Positions 1-5,194 of a DNA stretch of 7,755 nucleotides are shown here, in pieces. This DNA comes from Nitrospirota bacterium (lineage in GTDB: Bacteria; UBA2233), in assembly GCA_011620345.1 (NCBI GenBank), contig WOZJ01000007.1, forward strand, positions 1 through 7,755. The letters run 5' to 3'. Position 1 is the stretch's first letter. Each line of letters opens with the position of its first letter. The notes below the pieces were generated by a model that searched no databases, had not been told where the DNA came from, and was given only the letters and a program-made list of their open reading frames with translations. Made by a program: the position numbers and the translations under genes.

Positions 1-28
1 GCTTTATCCGTGACAACCTTTATCCGGC

Positions 29-40
29 CTACCTTTAGGG
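29..40. repeat. 12-bp direct repeat, copy 1 (CTACCTTTAGGG)
   Basis: Exact match to bases 295-306. The similarity continues loosely after the exact core (aaaaacgtacc here, cgaaacggctacc at the other copy). Related words lie just to the left (ACCTTTATCCG at 16-26, CTTTATCCG at 2-10), giving a cluster of ACCTTTA-like words spaced 14-16 bp. The function is unknown; it could be a protein-binding site or a remnant of a repeat family that continues outside the window. Confidence 0.6.
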
Positions 41-331
41 AAAAACGTACCAAGCGCAAGGGAAGTCCCACAGCCCGCCGCATGTGTGCCTGCCTGGCGA
101 CGTCTGGGAGAGAGGGAGCGGACCCAACGAGGGCTCCTGCCCTTGCGGGGCAAAGAACGTGTAGCCCCCCGTTCCTTGAGGAAAGCCCGCGGGTTGGACC
201 CCTGCGGGCCCGGCAGGCCTAGCCTGCGAGCCTCCCAACGCCTGCTGGGCATAAGCATGGCTGAACCCAAGCGACGTGATTAAGGCGCCCGCCGCTACCT
301 TTAGGGCGAAACGGCTACCTTGCCGAGGCAT
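35..331 (-). CDS. Doubtful small exported protein (98 aa)
   Basis: This is unrecognised and may not be a gene. The frame opens with an ATG that overlaps the last 17 bases of the GntR gene. Its first 28 residues look like a Sec signal peptide: basic n-region (MPRQGSRFALK), hydrophobic core (VAAGALITSLGF), then HAYA before QQ as a plausible cleavage site. The rest is rich in G, P, A and Q and matches no family I know; it could also be a frameshifted remnant. Against it: no good Shine-Dalgarno (nearest AGGG is about 12 bases upstream), competing open frames on both strands over the same bases, and low-complexity composition typical of chance ORFs in GC-rich DNA. Confidence 0.22.
   Translation of the reverse strand: MPRQGSRFALKVAAGALITSLGFSHAYAQQALGGSQARPAGPAGVQPAGFPQGTGGYTFFAPQGQEPSLGPLPLSQTSPGRHTCGGLWDFPCAWYVFP
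295..306. repeat. 12-bp direct repeat, copy 2 (CTACCTTTAGGG)
   Basis: Second exact copy of the word at 29-40, located just beyond the stop codon of the GntR gene. The two copies are 266 bp apart. No inverted terminal repeats or transposase are visible between them, so a mobile insertion is not supported. Confidence 0.6.
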
Positions 332-1013
332 CAGAAGAGTTGCCCTGCACGGCCGGGATATGTTCTTTTTTCTTGCGCAGCTCCCGGGTCAAGACCCTGG
401 CGCCTTCCATTGCGTTCTCCCAAACTAAGCGACCGGCTTCGTCTGCATCCTTCTTGCGAAAGGCCTCTATAATCTTGGCGTGCGTCTTGAACGTATCCCT
501 GCCGTCCTCGGTAAGCGAAATGGCAATGCGGTAGCGCCTGTATTGTCTCACAAGCTGCTCGTTGATCTGAACGATCTTGTCGTTTCCGCAGGCGTTGACA
601 AAGACGGAGTGAAACTCGTTATGGGCCTTGAGGACGGCGGCGGAGTCCTCTTTGCCGGCCATGCGTTCGAGCTGCTCGTTGAGCTTCTCCATTTTCTGAA
701 GATCCTTCTCCGTCAGCCTGTCCACGGCTTTCCTAGCGGCGTAGCTCTCCAGCAGCGCTTTTAGTTCGTAGAAATCCTCGACGTCTTTTTCGTCCCAGCT
801 TGAGACGACGGCCCCCCTGTGGGGGTAGATGTCGATGAACCCCTCGGCCGCAAGTTCCCTGAAGGCTTCGCGCACGGGAGTACGCGAGATCTGGTATTGT
901 TCGGCCATTTCTTCTTCGGTAAGCCGTTCGCTCGGCTTGAGCTGTCCTTTGACGATGGATTCCCTGATTGCCTCGACCACTCTTTCTCGCAGCGTCTTGT
1001 AAGCGCGCACCAT
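315..1013 (-). CDS. GntR-family transcriptional regulator, FadR/FCD subfamily
   Basis: DNA-binding regulator of 232 aa, the usual size for the FadR subfamily, acting in the cytoplasm as a ligand-responsive dimer. The N-terminal winged helix-turn-helix covers about residues 8-72, with the typical GntR signature (LKPSERLTEEEMAEQYQISR then TPVREAFRELAAEGFI, wing HRGAVV). A helical FCD effector domain follows from about 78 to 215. FCD domains usually bind a metal and a small organic acid through an acidic residue and three histidines; H135 (in the EFH motif) and H178 (THAKII) are visible, but the third position, normally in an 'mrrHl' context near residue 200, reads WENAMEG and lacks histidine. 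The start ATG follows AAGGGGGGT, a strong ribosome site; a GTG one codon later is an alternative. The ligand and target genes cannot be read from the sequence; the gene stands alone, with its own promoter at 1081-1109. Confidence 0.93.
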   Translation of the reverse strand: MVRAYKTLRERVVEAIRESIVKGQLKPSERLTEEEMAEQYQISRTPVREAFRELAAEGFIDIYPHRGAVVSSWDEKDVEDFYELKALLESYAARKAVDRLTEKDLQKMEKLNEQLERMAGKEDSAAVLKAHNEFHSVFVNACGNDKIVQINEQLVRQYRRYRIAISLTEDGRDTFKTHAKIIEAFRKKDADEAGRLVWENAMEGARVLTRELRKKKEHIPAVQGNSSDASAR

Positions 1014-1080
1014 ACCCCCCCTTGTTCAGAAGAGCCTTTTTAAAGCTCGGACTCCTTGATGGATAAAGTTGATAGTGCAC

Positions 1081-1109
1081 ATTGTATCGTATATATTGTT
1101 CCTTGCCAA
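1081..1109 (-). promoter_or_regulatory. Predicted sigma-70 promoter of the GntR gene
   Basis: On the minus strand TTGGCA (1109-1104, five of six matches to TTGACA) and TACAAT (1086-1081, five of six matches to TATAAT) are separated by exactly 17 bases. Transcription would start near 1074, leaving a leader of about 60 bases before the GntR ATG at 1013. An imperfect dyad GATA-N10-TATC with a central GTGCAC lies across the -10/start region (about 1071-1088) and could be an operator for autoregulation, which is common in this family; that last part is speculative. Confidence 0.6.
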
Positions 1110-1182
1110 GCCCCAGCATAGGGATGAACGTCTTTGGTGTGACAATGCCTTTTTCGAGTGGAATCCAGGGTTAAAACCCGAT

Positions 1183-1536
1183 TCACGGCCTTTCGTTGCG
1201 CTCTTGCTCGGCCTTGCACTCGATGCACAAATCGGTGACGGGCCTGGCTCTTAGCCTTTCTATGTGGATTTCCTGTCCGCAATGGATACAAAGGCCGAAG
1301 GTACCCGTCTCGAACCGCTCGAGCGCCTCGTCGATCTTCTTGATGAGCTTTCGCTCCCTGTCCTTGATCTTTAAAATGGAGATCCGTCCATCCTCGATCT
1401 GGGCCCGGTCTGTGGGATCGGAAGTTTGCCCCGGATCAAGCTGGCCCTTTTGAGAAAGCTGTATCGCCCCTTCGAGGAGCTCTTCTTTCCATCGAAGCAA
1501 CGCCTCTTTGAGCAGGATCAGTTCTTTTGCGTTCAT
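1183..1536 (-). CDS. DksA/TraR-family RNA polymerase-binding regulator
   Basis: Protein of 117 aa that should enter the RNA polymerase secondary channel and, with ppGpp, tune transcription during starvation. The N-terminal coiled-coil (about residues 3-30 and 44-75) carries the tip motif DPTDRA at 40-45, with the two aspartates (D40, D43) and alanine (A45) important for E. coli DksA activity. The stretch KIKDRERKLIKKID (57-70) closely matches E. coli DksA. A C4 zinc finger follows: C83-X2-C86-X17-C104-X2-C107, in the expected spacing, with the RLRARPVTDLC segment. It is shorter than E. coli DksA (151 aa), missing part of the N-terminus. I chose ATG 1536 because GGAG lies five bases upstream; a longer frame from 1587 would overlap the preceding gene and add a non-homologous leader. 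It lies 25 bp after the Mut7-C gene, probably co-transcribed. Confidence 0.92.
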   Translation of the reverse strand: MNAKELILLKEALLRWKEELLEGAIQLSQKGQLDPGQTSDPTDRAQIEDGRISILKIKDRERKLIKKIDEALERFETGTFGLCIHCGQEIHIERLRARPVTDLCIECKAEQERNERP

Positions 1537-1541
1537 GACGT

Positions 1542-1545
1542 CTCC
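1542..1545 (-). promoter_or_regulatory. Ribosome binding site fixing the DksA-family start
   Basis: GGAG on the minus strand, five bases before ATG at 1536. This favours the 117-aa form over the longer upstream frame that begins inside the Mut7-C coding region. Confidence 0.6.
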
Positions 1546-1561
1546 GTTCGTATGGCCTCCA

Positions 1562-2059
1562 TCAATCGCCTTCCAGGTAGCGGGCAAAGCCGTTTAGGTC
1601 CTCCAAGAACCGCCGCATAAGCCTTTGGTGGCTTGCTTGGTAGTATACGCGCCCGCAGCTTGGGCATGTCCAGAAGCGTTCCATGTTCCTTGCGACATGG
1701 GTAGGAATGCGGCCGATCACCTCTCGTTTTGGAGCAACTAGGAGCCTGGCGTTGCATACGGTGCAAAGGCCTCCCATAACCCTGCTCGGCTCGAGAAATT
1801 TGAGCAGCGGGGCGATCTCGAGAAGCTGGTCTCGGACAACGTTGCAATGGAGGAGGTAGAATGCAACCGGAGGGCATTGTAGGGTAAGGAGCCGGTCCTT
1901 CGTAACCAGCACGCGACTGTCCCGGAGCGTGAGCGCGACAAGCTGCTCGTCTGGCCCTTTTGGGTAGTAGCGGGCATCGAAACGGAGGATTCTAAGCCAC
2001 CTTGCAAGCCTTCCCAGCATCGTATCCAGCATTAGCCCGCCGTAGGAAGGCCGATTCAT
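1562..2059 (-). CDS. Mut7-C RNase-domain protein with zinc ribbon
   Basis: Protein of 165 aa in the Mut7-C family (PIN-like fold), predicted cytoplasmic RNase of unknown substrate. The opening MLDTMLGRLARWLRILRFDA (10-29) is the family hallmark, and acidic residues expected in a PIN-like active site are present: D12, D37 (in PDEQL) and D55 (in VTKD). A C-terminal zinc ribbon is formed by C99-X2-C102 and C132-X2-C135, also usual in this family. The length matches typical free-standing bacterial members. The ATG at 2059 is preceded by AGGCGAG as a modest ribosome site. The DksA-family gene follows 25 bp after its stop. Bacterial Mut7-C proteins are often annotated simply as 'Mut7-C RNAse domain-containing protein'; a toxin or tRNA/mRNA-processing role is possible but not shown. 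Confidence 0.88.
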   Translation of the reverse strand: MNRPSYGGLMLDTMLGRLARWLRILRFDARYYPKGPDEQLVALTLRDSRVLVTKDRLLTLQCPPVAFYLLHCNVVRDQLLEIAPLLKFLEPSRVMGGLCTVCNARLLVAPKREVIGRIPTHVARNMERFWTCPSCGRVYYQASHQRLMRRFLEDLNGFARYLEGD

Positions 2060-2102
2060 CGATTTTCTCGCCTATGTTTATGTCAATTTGGAGGCTCCTT
2101 TG

Positions 2103-2111
2103 ATCATAGCA
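2103..2111 (-). promoter_or_regulatory. Candidate extended -10 promoter for Mut7-C/DksA genes
   Basis: Minus strand TGC-TATGAT fits an extended -10 element (TGn followed by five of six matches to TATAAT). No good -35 lies 17 bases upstream, which extended -10 promoters tolerate. The start would be about 45 bases before the Mut7-C ATG. It lies back to back with the predicted phosphofructokinase promoter. Confidence 0.4.
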
Positions 2112-2125
2112 AAACTTTCTCGGCC

Positions 2126-2156
2126 TTGACATTGTTTCCTGGGTGCGTTGTAGAAT
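2126..2156 (+). promoter_or_regulatory. Candidate sigma-70 promoter of the phosphofructokinase gene
   Basis: Perfect -35 TTGACA (2126-2131) and a five-of-six -10 TAGAAT (2151-2156) on the plus strand. The spacing is 19 bases, longer than the ideal 17, so the match is only moderate. The leader would be about 60 bases. The divergent Mut7-C promoter overlaps the upstream side. Confidence 0.45.
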
Positions 2157-2222
2157 TTGGAGAGGGCCAAAGGAGAGTTTGACGACGATAGCCTTGCCTA
2201 AGGAAACAACAGGAGATTCTGT

Positions 2223-3266
2223 ATGCCCAAGCGTGTGGGGATTTTAACCGGCGGAGGCGATTGTCCAGGCCTAAACGCCGCCATCCGTGCCGTTGTTCGT
2301 AGGTTGCTTCCCGAGAACATCGAAACGATCGGCATTCTCAAGGGCTGGAAGGGGGCATTGGAAAAAGAAACCATGCCTTTGGGCGTGGACGAGGTAGCGG
2401 GCATCCTGCCCAGAGGCGGAACAATCCTTAGGACTTCCAGGACAAACCCGTTGAAGCATGATGGTGGGCTGGAGAAAACCGTTAAAAACCTGGAAGGCCT
2501 AGGCATTGAAGCGCTCGTAGCGATCGGAGGGGAGGATACGCTCGGCGTGGCCTCGAAGCTGTTCGAGGCGGGGGTGAAGGTCGTCGGAATCCCAAAGACG
2601 ATCGACAACGACCTTTCCGGTACGGACATGACGTTCGGGTTCGACACGGCCGTTTCCATCGCAACCGAGGCGATCGATCGAATCCACACGACCGCCGAGT
2701 CGCACGATCGGGTCATGGTCGTCGAGGTGATGGGCCGCTATACCGGATGGATCGCCGCTTACTCTGGGATCGCGGGCGGGGCGGATGCCATCCTTATCCC
2801 TGAAGAGCCGTTTTCGCTCGAAGAGGTCGTCAGAATCATAAGAAAGCGTCACGAGCGCGGCCGGGATTTCAGCATTGTCGTCGTTGCGGAAGGCGCCAAG
2901 TTTGGCGATGTGGCCGAGAAGAACATGCTGGTCGTTCAAGACGCCCGGATGGACGAGTTCGGGCATGTCAAGCTTGGAGGGATCGGCAACGTCCTGGCGC
3001 GGGAGATCGAAGATCAGACAGGCTATGAAACCCGGGTTACCGTCTTGGGGCACATCCAGCGAGGGGGGACTCCGACGGCGTTTGACCGTGTCCTGGCCAC
3101 CCGGTTCGGGGTTTTCGCCGCAGATCTCGTGTTGCAAGGCAAGTTCGGGCATATGGCTGCGTTGCGAGGGATGCAGATTGCGGATGTTCCGCTGAAAGAA
3201 GCCACGGGCCAGGTTAAAAAGCTCGACAAGAAGATCTTCGAGGTTGCGAAGGTCTTCTTCGGCTAG
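2223..3266 (+). CDS. 6-phosphofructokinase, probably pyrophosphate-dependent
   Basis: Phosphorylates fructose 6-phosphate to fructose 1,6-bisphosphate in glycolysis; with PPi as donor the reaction is reversible. The protein of 347 aa has the full family order: phosphate-binding GGGDCPGLNA (10-19), GGEDT (102-106), catalytic PKTIDND (124-130, with D128 as the base), MGRYTGW (170-176), the loop with E223 (VVAEGAKF), and HIQRGG (277-282). In ATP-dependent enzymes such as E. coli PfkA the second motif reads GGDGS and the third PGTIDND. Here an aspartate replaces that glycine (D105) and a lysine replaces the other (K125), the pair used to recognise PPi-dependent enzymes; GGEDT is also found in the Amycolatopsis-type PPi-PFK. 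Start: AGGAG lies seven bases before the ATG. It is a lone gene with its own predicted promoter and a hairpin/T8 at its end. Donor preference is inferred, not proven. Confidence 0.93.
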   Translation: MPKRVGILTGGGDCPGLNAAIRAVVRRLLPENIETIGILKGWKGALEKETMPLGVDEVAGILPRGGTILRTSRTNPLKHDGGLEKTVKNLEGLGIEALVAIGGEDTLGVASKLFEAGVKVVGIPKTIDNDLSGTDMTFGFDTAVSIATEAIDRIHTTAESHDRVMVVEVMGRYTGWIAAYSGIAGGADAILIPEEPFSLEEVVRIIRKRHERGRDFSIVVVAEGAKFGDVAEKNMLVVQDARMDEFGHVKLGGIGNVLAREIEDQTGYETRVTVLGHIQRGGTPTAFDRVLATRFGVFAADLVLQGKFGHMAALRGMQIADVPLKEATGQVKKLDKKIFEVAKVFFG

Positions 3267-3278
3267 CCTCTTTTTTTT
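3228..3278 (+). terminator. Candidate terminator overlapping the end of the phosphofructokinase gene
   Basis: AAGAAGATCTTCG (3228-3240) and CGAAGGTCTTCTT (3247-3259) pair over 13 positions with one G-U wobble and a six-base loop (AGGTTG). Eight T residues follow at 3271-3278. The stem lies within the last coding codons, and 11 bases separate it from the T-tract, more than in a textbook rho-independent terminator. It may still terminate or at least stabilise the 3' end of the transcript. A small GGCTAGCC palindrome lies in the gap. Confidence 0.45.
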
Positions 3279-3311
3279 CGCGAGCAGCGCAAGGCGGGGC
3301 ATTTTGAGGGC

Positions 3312-3333
3312 TTAGGAGGCAGAAGCCTCCTAA
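3312..3333. terminator. Perfect 9-bp hairpin in the convergent spacer
   Basis: TTAGGAGGC-AGAA-GCCTCCTAA forms a perfect stem with a four-base loop, symmetrical and therefore available on both strands. It lies between two converging genes (ends at 3266 and 3432), the usual place for a bidirectional terminator, but no T-tract directly follows on either strand. It could instead block 3' exonucleases. A perfect 14-bp palindrome GGGAGGGCCCTCCC follows at 3351-3364. Confidence 0.45.
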
Positions 3334-3372
3334 ACGGCGCTGGTTTTCCCGGGAGGGCCCTCCCCGTGGCTA

Positions 3373-3410
3373 GGCCGAAAACTTCTCCGGTGCATGCCGT
3401 TTTTTCGGTG
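3373..3410 (-). terminator. Weak candidate terminator of the redox operon
   Basis: On the minus strand, just after the multihaem cytochrome stop, CCGAAAA and TTTTCGG pair around an inner CGG-TGCATG-CCG-like dyad. The stem is partly AT-rich and no clean T-tract follows outside it, so this is only a structural candidate for the operon's 3' end. Confidence 0.25.
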
Positions 3411-3431
3411 TTCTCTAGGTGGTTGCCGTGG

Positions 3432-4838
3432 CTATCGGGCAAAGCGTCCTTCCTGCCTTCGGTGCCTTGAGGCGTCGTGGCAGGGGTAGCAATCTTGGCT
3501 GCGCTGTTTTTTTTCCTCTTGGGCGCAGCGGCTATGGGTTGCAAGCGGAACCCTCCAACGCTTTTCGTGGGCCTTCGAATGCAGAATCACCTGCCCGTTT
3601 TTCTCCCTTAGGTGGGGGAGTGGCTCGTTAGCATCCGTTATTCCAATACGGTCTCCTAGCTTAAGGGCAGGAAAACCCCTCCTGTAGCTTCTCACAACCC
3701 AAAACGCCTCATCGGCCCCGCTTGCAAGCGTTCGGAGCGCGGGCAACGAGGTTTTTGTCCCATGGCAGGTCTTGCAGCGAACCCTTTGGAGCGCGTCCTT
3801 ATTGCCCGTCAGGTGGCCATCGCCCATGACCTCGGTGCGGGTATGGCAGTCGATGCACTCTAACTCGACCTCACAGCGGGCGAACTGGGCCTGGGGGATG
3901 TAGTAAGCCTTCCAGCGGTCCGCATTGGGGTCCGTGATCGCCGGCCTAGGAATGTCCGCCCTGTAGAAGAATTCAAGCCTCAAGGAGTGAACCCCTTGGT
4001 TGTGACAGGCATTGCAGGCCGTATACGAGATGGCCGTCGTCATTTTGTGGTAGGGCGCATGGCCGGCCTCGTTCTTTTTGATCGCCTTGTCTTTCCCCAA
4101 ATAGCGGCCGCTTGGCCGAAAGGGGACATGGCAGGCCGCACAGCCTGAAAGGTGCCTGGCGTCGGTGTTTTTTAAATCATGGCCCGTATGGAGATGACAA
4201 AAGCTCAGGCAGTTCTTTACGAAGCGCGTTTTTTGCGGGTTGTCCTCCGGCCGAAAAGGTGCGAGCGAACTGGCTGCAAGCATGCGTTTTTCTCGGATCT
4301 CTGGGATCAGTCCGAGGGCCTCTCGGGCTGGGCTTACGCCAAACCGGGCAAGCTCGTCTTTTTGCCAGCCCAGGGCAAACGCGGCCTTGGCGATCTCGGA
4401 GGCCTTGGTGGCCATGAGTGTCAAGGGTACGCTCGCAGACGGGCTCCTTGAAGGGTTATCGGACCTTACGTGGCAGCCTTCTTTCCCGCAGGTCTTTTCT
4501 TGAACCTCAAGGGTGGCCGGGTTTCTTTTTCCAAGAAGCCCTTTGTGGGCGCGTGGCTTCGAAAGCGCAAGAGCGTTTCCTCCATGGCAGACCACGCAGC
4601 CAAACGCCCGGGTAGGGTGCGCCGGGCTGATCTCTTCGATTCCAAAATGGCAGGTAAGGCAACGCTCCGGCTTTCCTGTAAGCGTGGGCACGACCGTCAT
4701 TGGCTCTGCGCTAAAGCGTCTCCAGGGCTGCATGGCATCCTTGATAAAGACAAGAATGAGCGCGGCCCCACCAAGGACAACGCCTACGATGGCGACAAGC
4801 CTCCAGGCGTCTTTTACGGCCCATGCGAACCGTCTCAA
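3432..4838 (-). CDS. Membrane-anchored multihaem cytochrome c (nine haem motifs)
   Basis: Probable periplasmic electron carrier anchored by one N-terminal helix (about residues 12-33), serving the Rieske/cytochrome b complex encoded just upstream. Of 468 aa, nine haem-attachment motifs are visible. Seven are CXXCH (CLTCH, CVVCH, CAACH, CNACH, CIDCH, CKTCH, CYPCH), one is CX3CH (CLSFCH, near residue 210) and one CX4CH (CGKEGCH, near 117). Many extra histidines could be distal ligands. There is a long haem-free stretch between the third and fourth motifs. No ATG exists near the start: the frame opens after a TAG with TTG codons at 4853, 4844 and 4838. I prefer TTG 4838 because it overlaps the previous stop as TTGA, matching the ATGA overlaps earlier in the operon; 4853 would give 473 aa. 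It may correspond to the multihaem subunit of Geobacter cbc6/ext-like clusters; I cannot confirm this. Confidence 0.9.
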   Translation of the reverse strand: MRRFAWAVKDAWRLVAIVGVVLGGAALILVFIKDAMQPWRRFSAEPMTVVPTLTGKPERCLTCHFGIEEISPAHPTRAFGCVVCHGGNALALSKPRAHKGLLGKRNPATLEVQEKTCGKEGCHVRSDNPSRSPSASVPLTLMATKASEIAKAAFALGWQKDELARFGVSPAREALGLIPEIREKRMLAASSLAPFRPEDNPQKTRFVKNCLSFCHLHTGHDLKNTDARHLSGCAACHVPFRPSGRYLGKDKAIKKNEAGHAPYHKMTTAISYTACNACHNQGVHSLRLEFFYRADIPRPAITDPNADRWKAYYIPQAQFARCEVELECIDCHTRTEVMGDGHLTGNKDALQRVRCKTCHGTKTSLPALRTLASGADEAFWVVRSYRRGFPALKLGDRIGITDANEPLPHLREKNGQVILHSKAHEKRWRVPLATHSRCAQEEKKQRSQDCYPCHDASRHRRQEGRFAR

Positions 4839-5194
4839 GGCCAAGAAAACCAAAGCCTAAAAAAGAGCGTGGCTAAAACCCAAAAGCTCAAGAGACCGAT
4901 CCCAAGACCTTTTATGGCCGTATGTCTTCTCATCGGAAAGTATGGCAGCAAAACAAGAAAGCAAAGCGCTAGCATAGGCAGGAAAACCCCGGCAAGAAAG
5001 GGCGAAAAGATCAGCAAGAGCCCTTGGATCGCCACGAAAATCCACGGCGCTGGGGCAACTCCGCCTTGAGGGGGCCCGCCAACGATCAAGCCGGAAGGAA
5101 AAAGGGCCGCAGCGAGGGCCAAAAGCCCCAAAGCCAACAAGAATACGGCTCCCTCTCGCCTAAGAAGTTCTCTTCTTGGGATAAAACCCTTCAT
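4835..5194 (-). CDS. Cytochrome b C-terminal (subunit IV-like) membrane protein
   Basis: Small hydrophobic protein of 119 aa that takes the place of subunit IV / the cytochrome b C-terminal domain behind a b6-like cytochrome b gene. Membrane segments lie at about residues 14-36, 51-86 (one long or two short helices) and 96-116, versus about 160 aa for plastid subunit IV. The loop before the second segment (GGPPQGGVAPAPWIFVAIQG) aligns by position with the Qo-site PEWY region, but reads PAPW-I: the catalytic glutamate is absent. The start at ATG 5194 overlaps the previous stop as ATGA; a longer frame to 5248 would run into the cytochrome b gene. Its own stop overlaps the next start (TTGA). Identity rests mainly on position and on the loop; similarity is weak. 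Candidate relative: ExtQ-type b-cytochrome subunits (unverified). Confidence 0.75.
   Translation of the reverse strand: MKGFIPRRELLRREGAVFLLALGLLALAAALFPSGLIVGGPPQGGVAPAPWIFVAIQGLLLIFSPFLAGVFLPMLALCFLVLLPYFPMRRHTAIKGLGIGLLSFWVLATLFFRLWFSWP

Larger units (their letters stand above)
1..314. other. Gene-poor segment with short repeats
   Basis: I see no convincing gene, tRNA or known structured RNA in this GC-rich stretch. Open frames exist on several frames at once, as expected from high GC with few stops, so none stands out by length. What it does hold: a 12-bp direct repeat CTACCTTTAGGG near each end, two copies of CTTTATCCG 16 bp apart at the left edge (2-10 and 18-26), a small inverted repeat GCAGGC-cta-GCCTGC at 213-227, and one doubtful minus-strand ORF with a signal-peptide-like start (35-331). 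It lies downstream of the GntR gene, so any terminator for that gene should be here, but I find no clear hairpin plus T-tract. Confidence 0.5.

Noticed and set aside
60-260. Structured RNA gene (SRP RNA, 6S, RNase P or tRNA) in the left gene-poor segment
   Set aside because: GC-rich and with small palindromes, but I could not find the conserved cores of any of these RNAs or a tRNA cloverleaf on either strand.
4-270. Open frame on the minus strand (88 aa) and plus-strand frames at 10-222 and 86-283
   Set aside because: They overlap one another on both strands in GC-rich DNA, are rich in R, P and G, lack ribosome sites and show no known motif; they look like chance ORFs.
29-306. A small mobile element bounded by 12-bp target duplications
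   Set aside because: There are no terminal inverted repeats, no transposase, and the similarity between copies runs past the exact repeat, unlike a target-site duplication.
1165-1178. GGGTT-tt-AACCC as a terminator for the DksA-family gene
   Set aside because: The arms are only five bases with a two-base loop and no T-tract follows, so a functional terminator is not supported.
2499-3302. Long minus-strand frame (267 aa) opposite the phosphofructokinase gene
   Set aside because: It lies wholly antisense to a clearly conserved enzyme, and its sequence is a shadow of those codons, with no recognisable domain.
4470-5069. Plus-strand frame of 199 aa opposite the multihaem cytochrome and subunit IV genes
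   Set aside because: It runs antisense across two real genes, is very basic and low in pattern, and no homology is visible.
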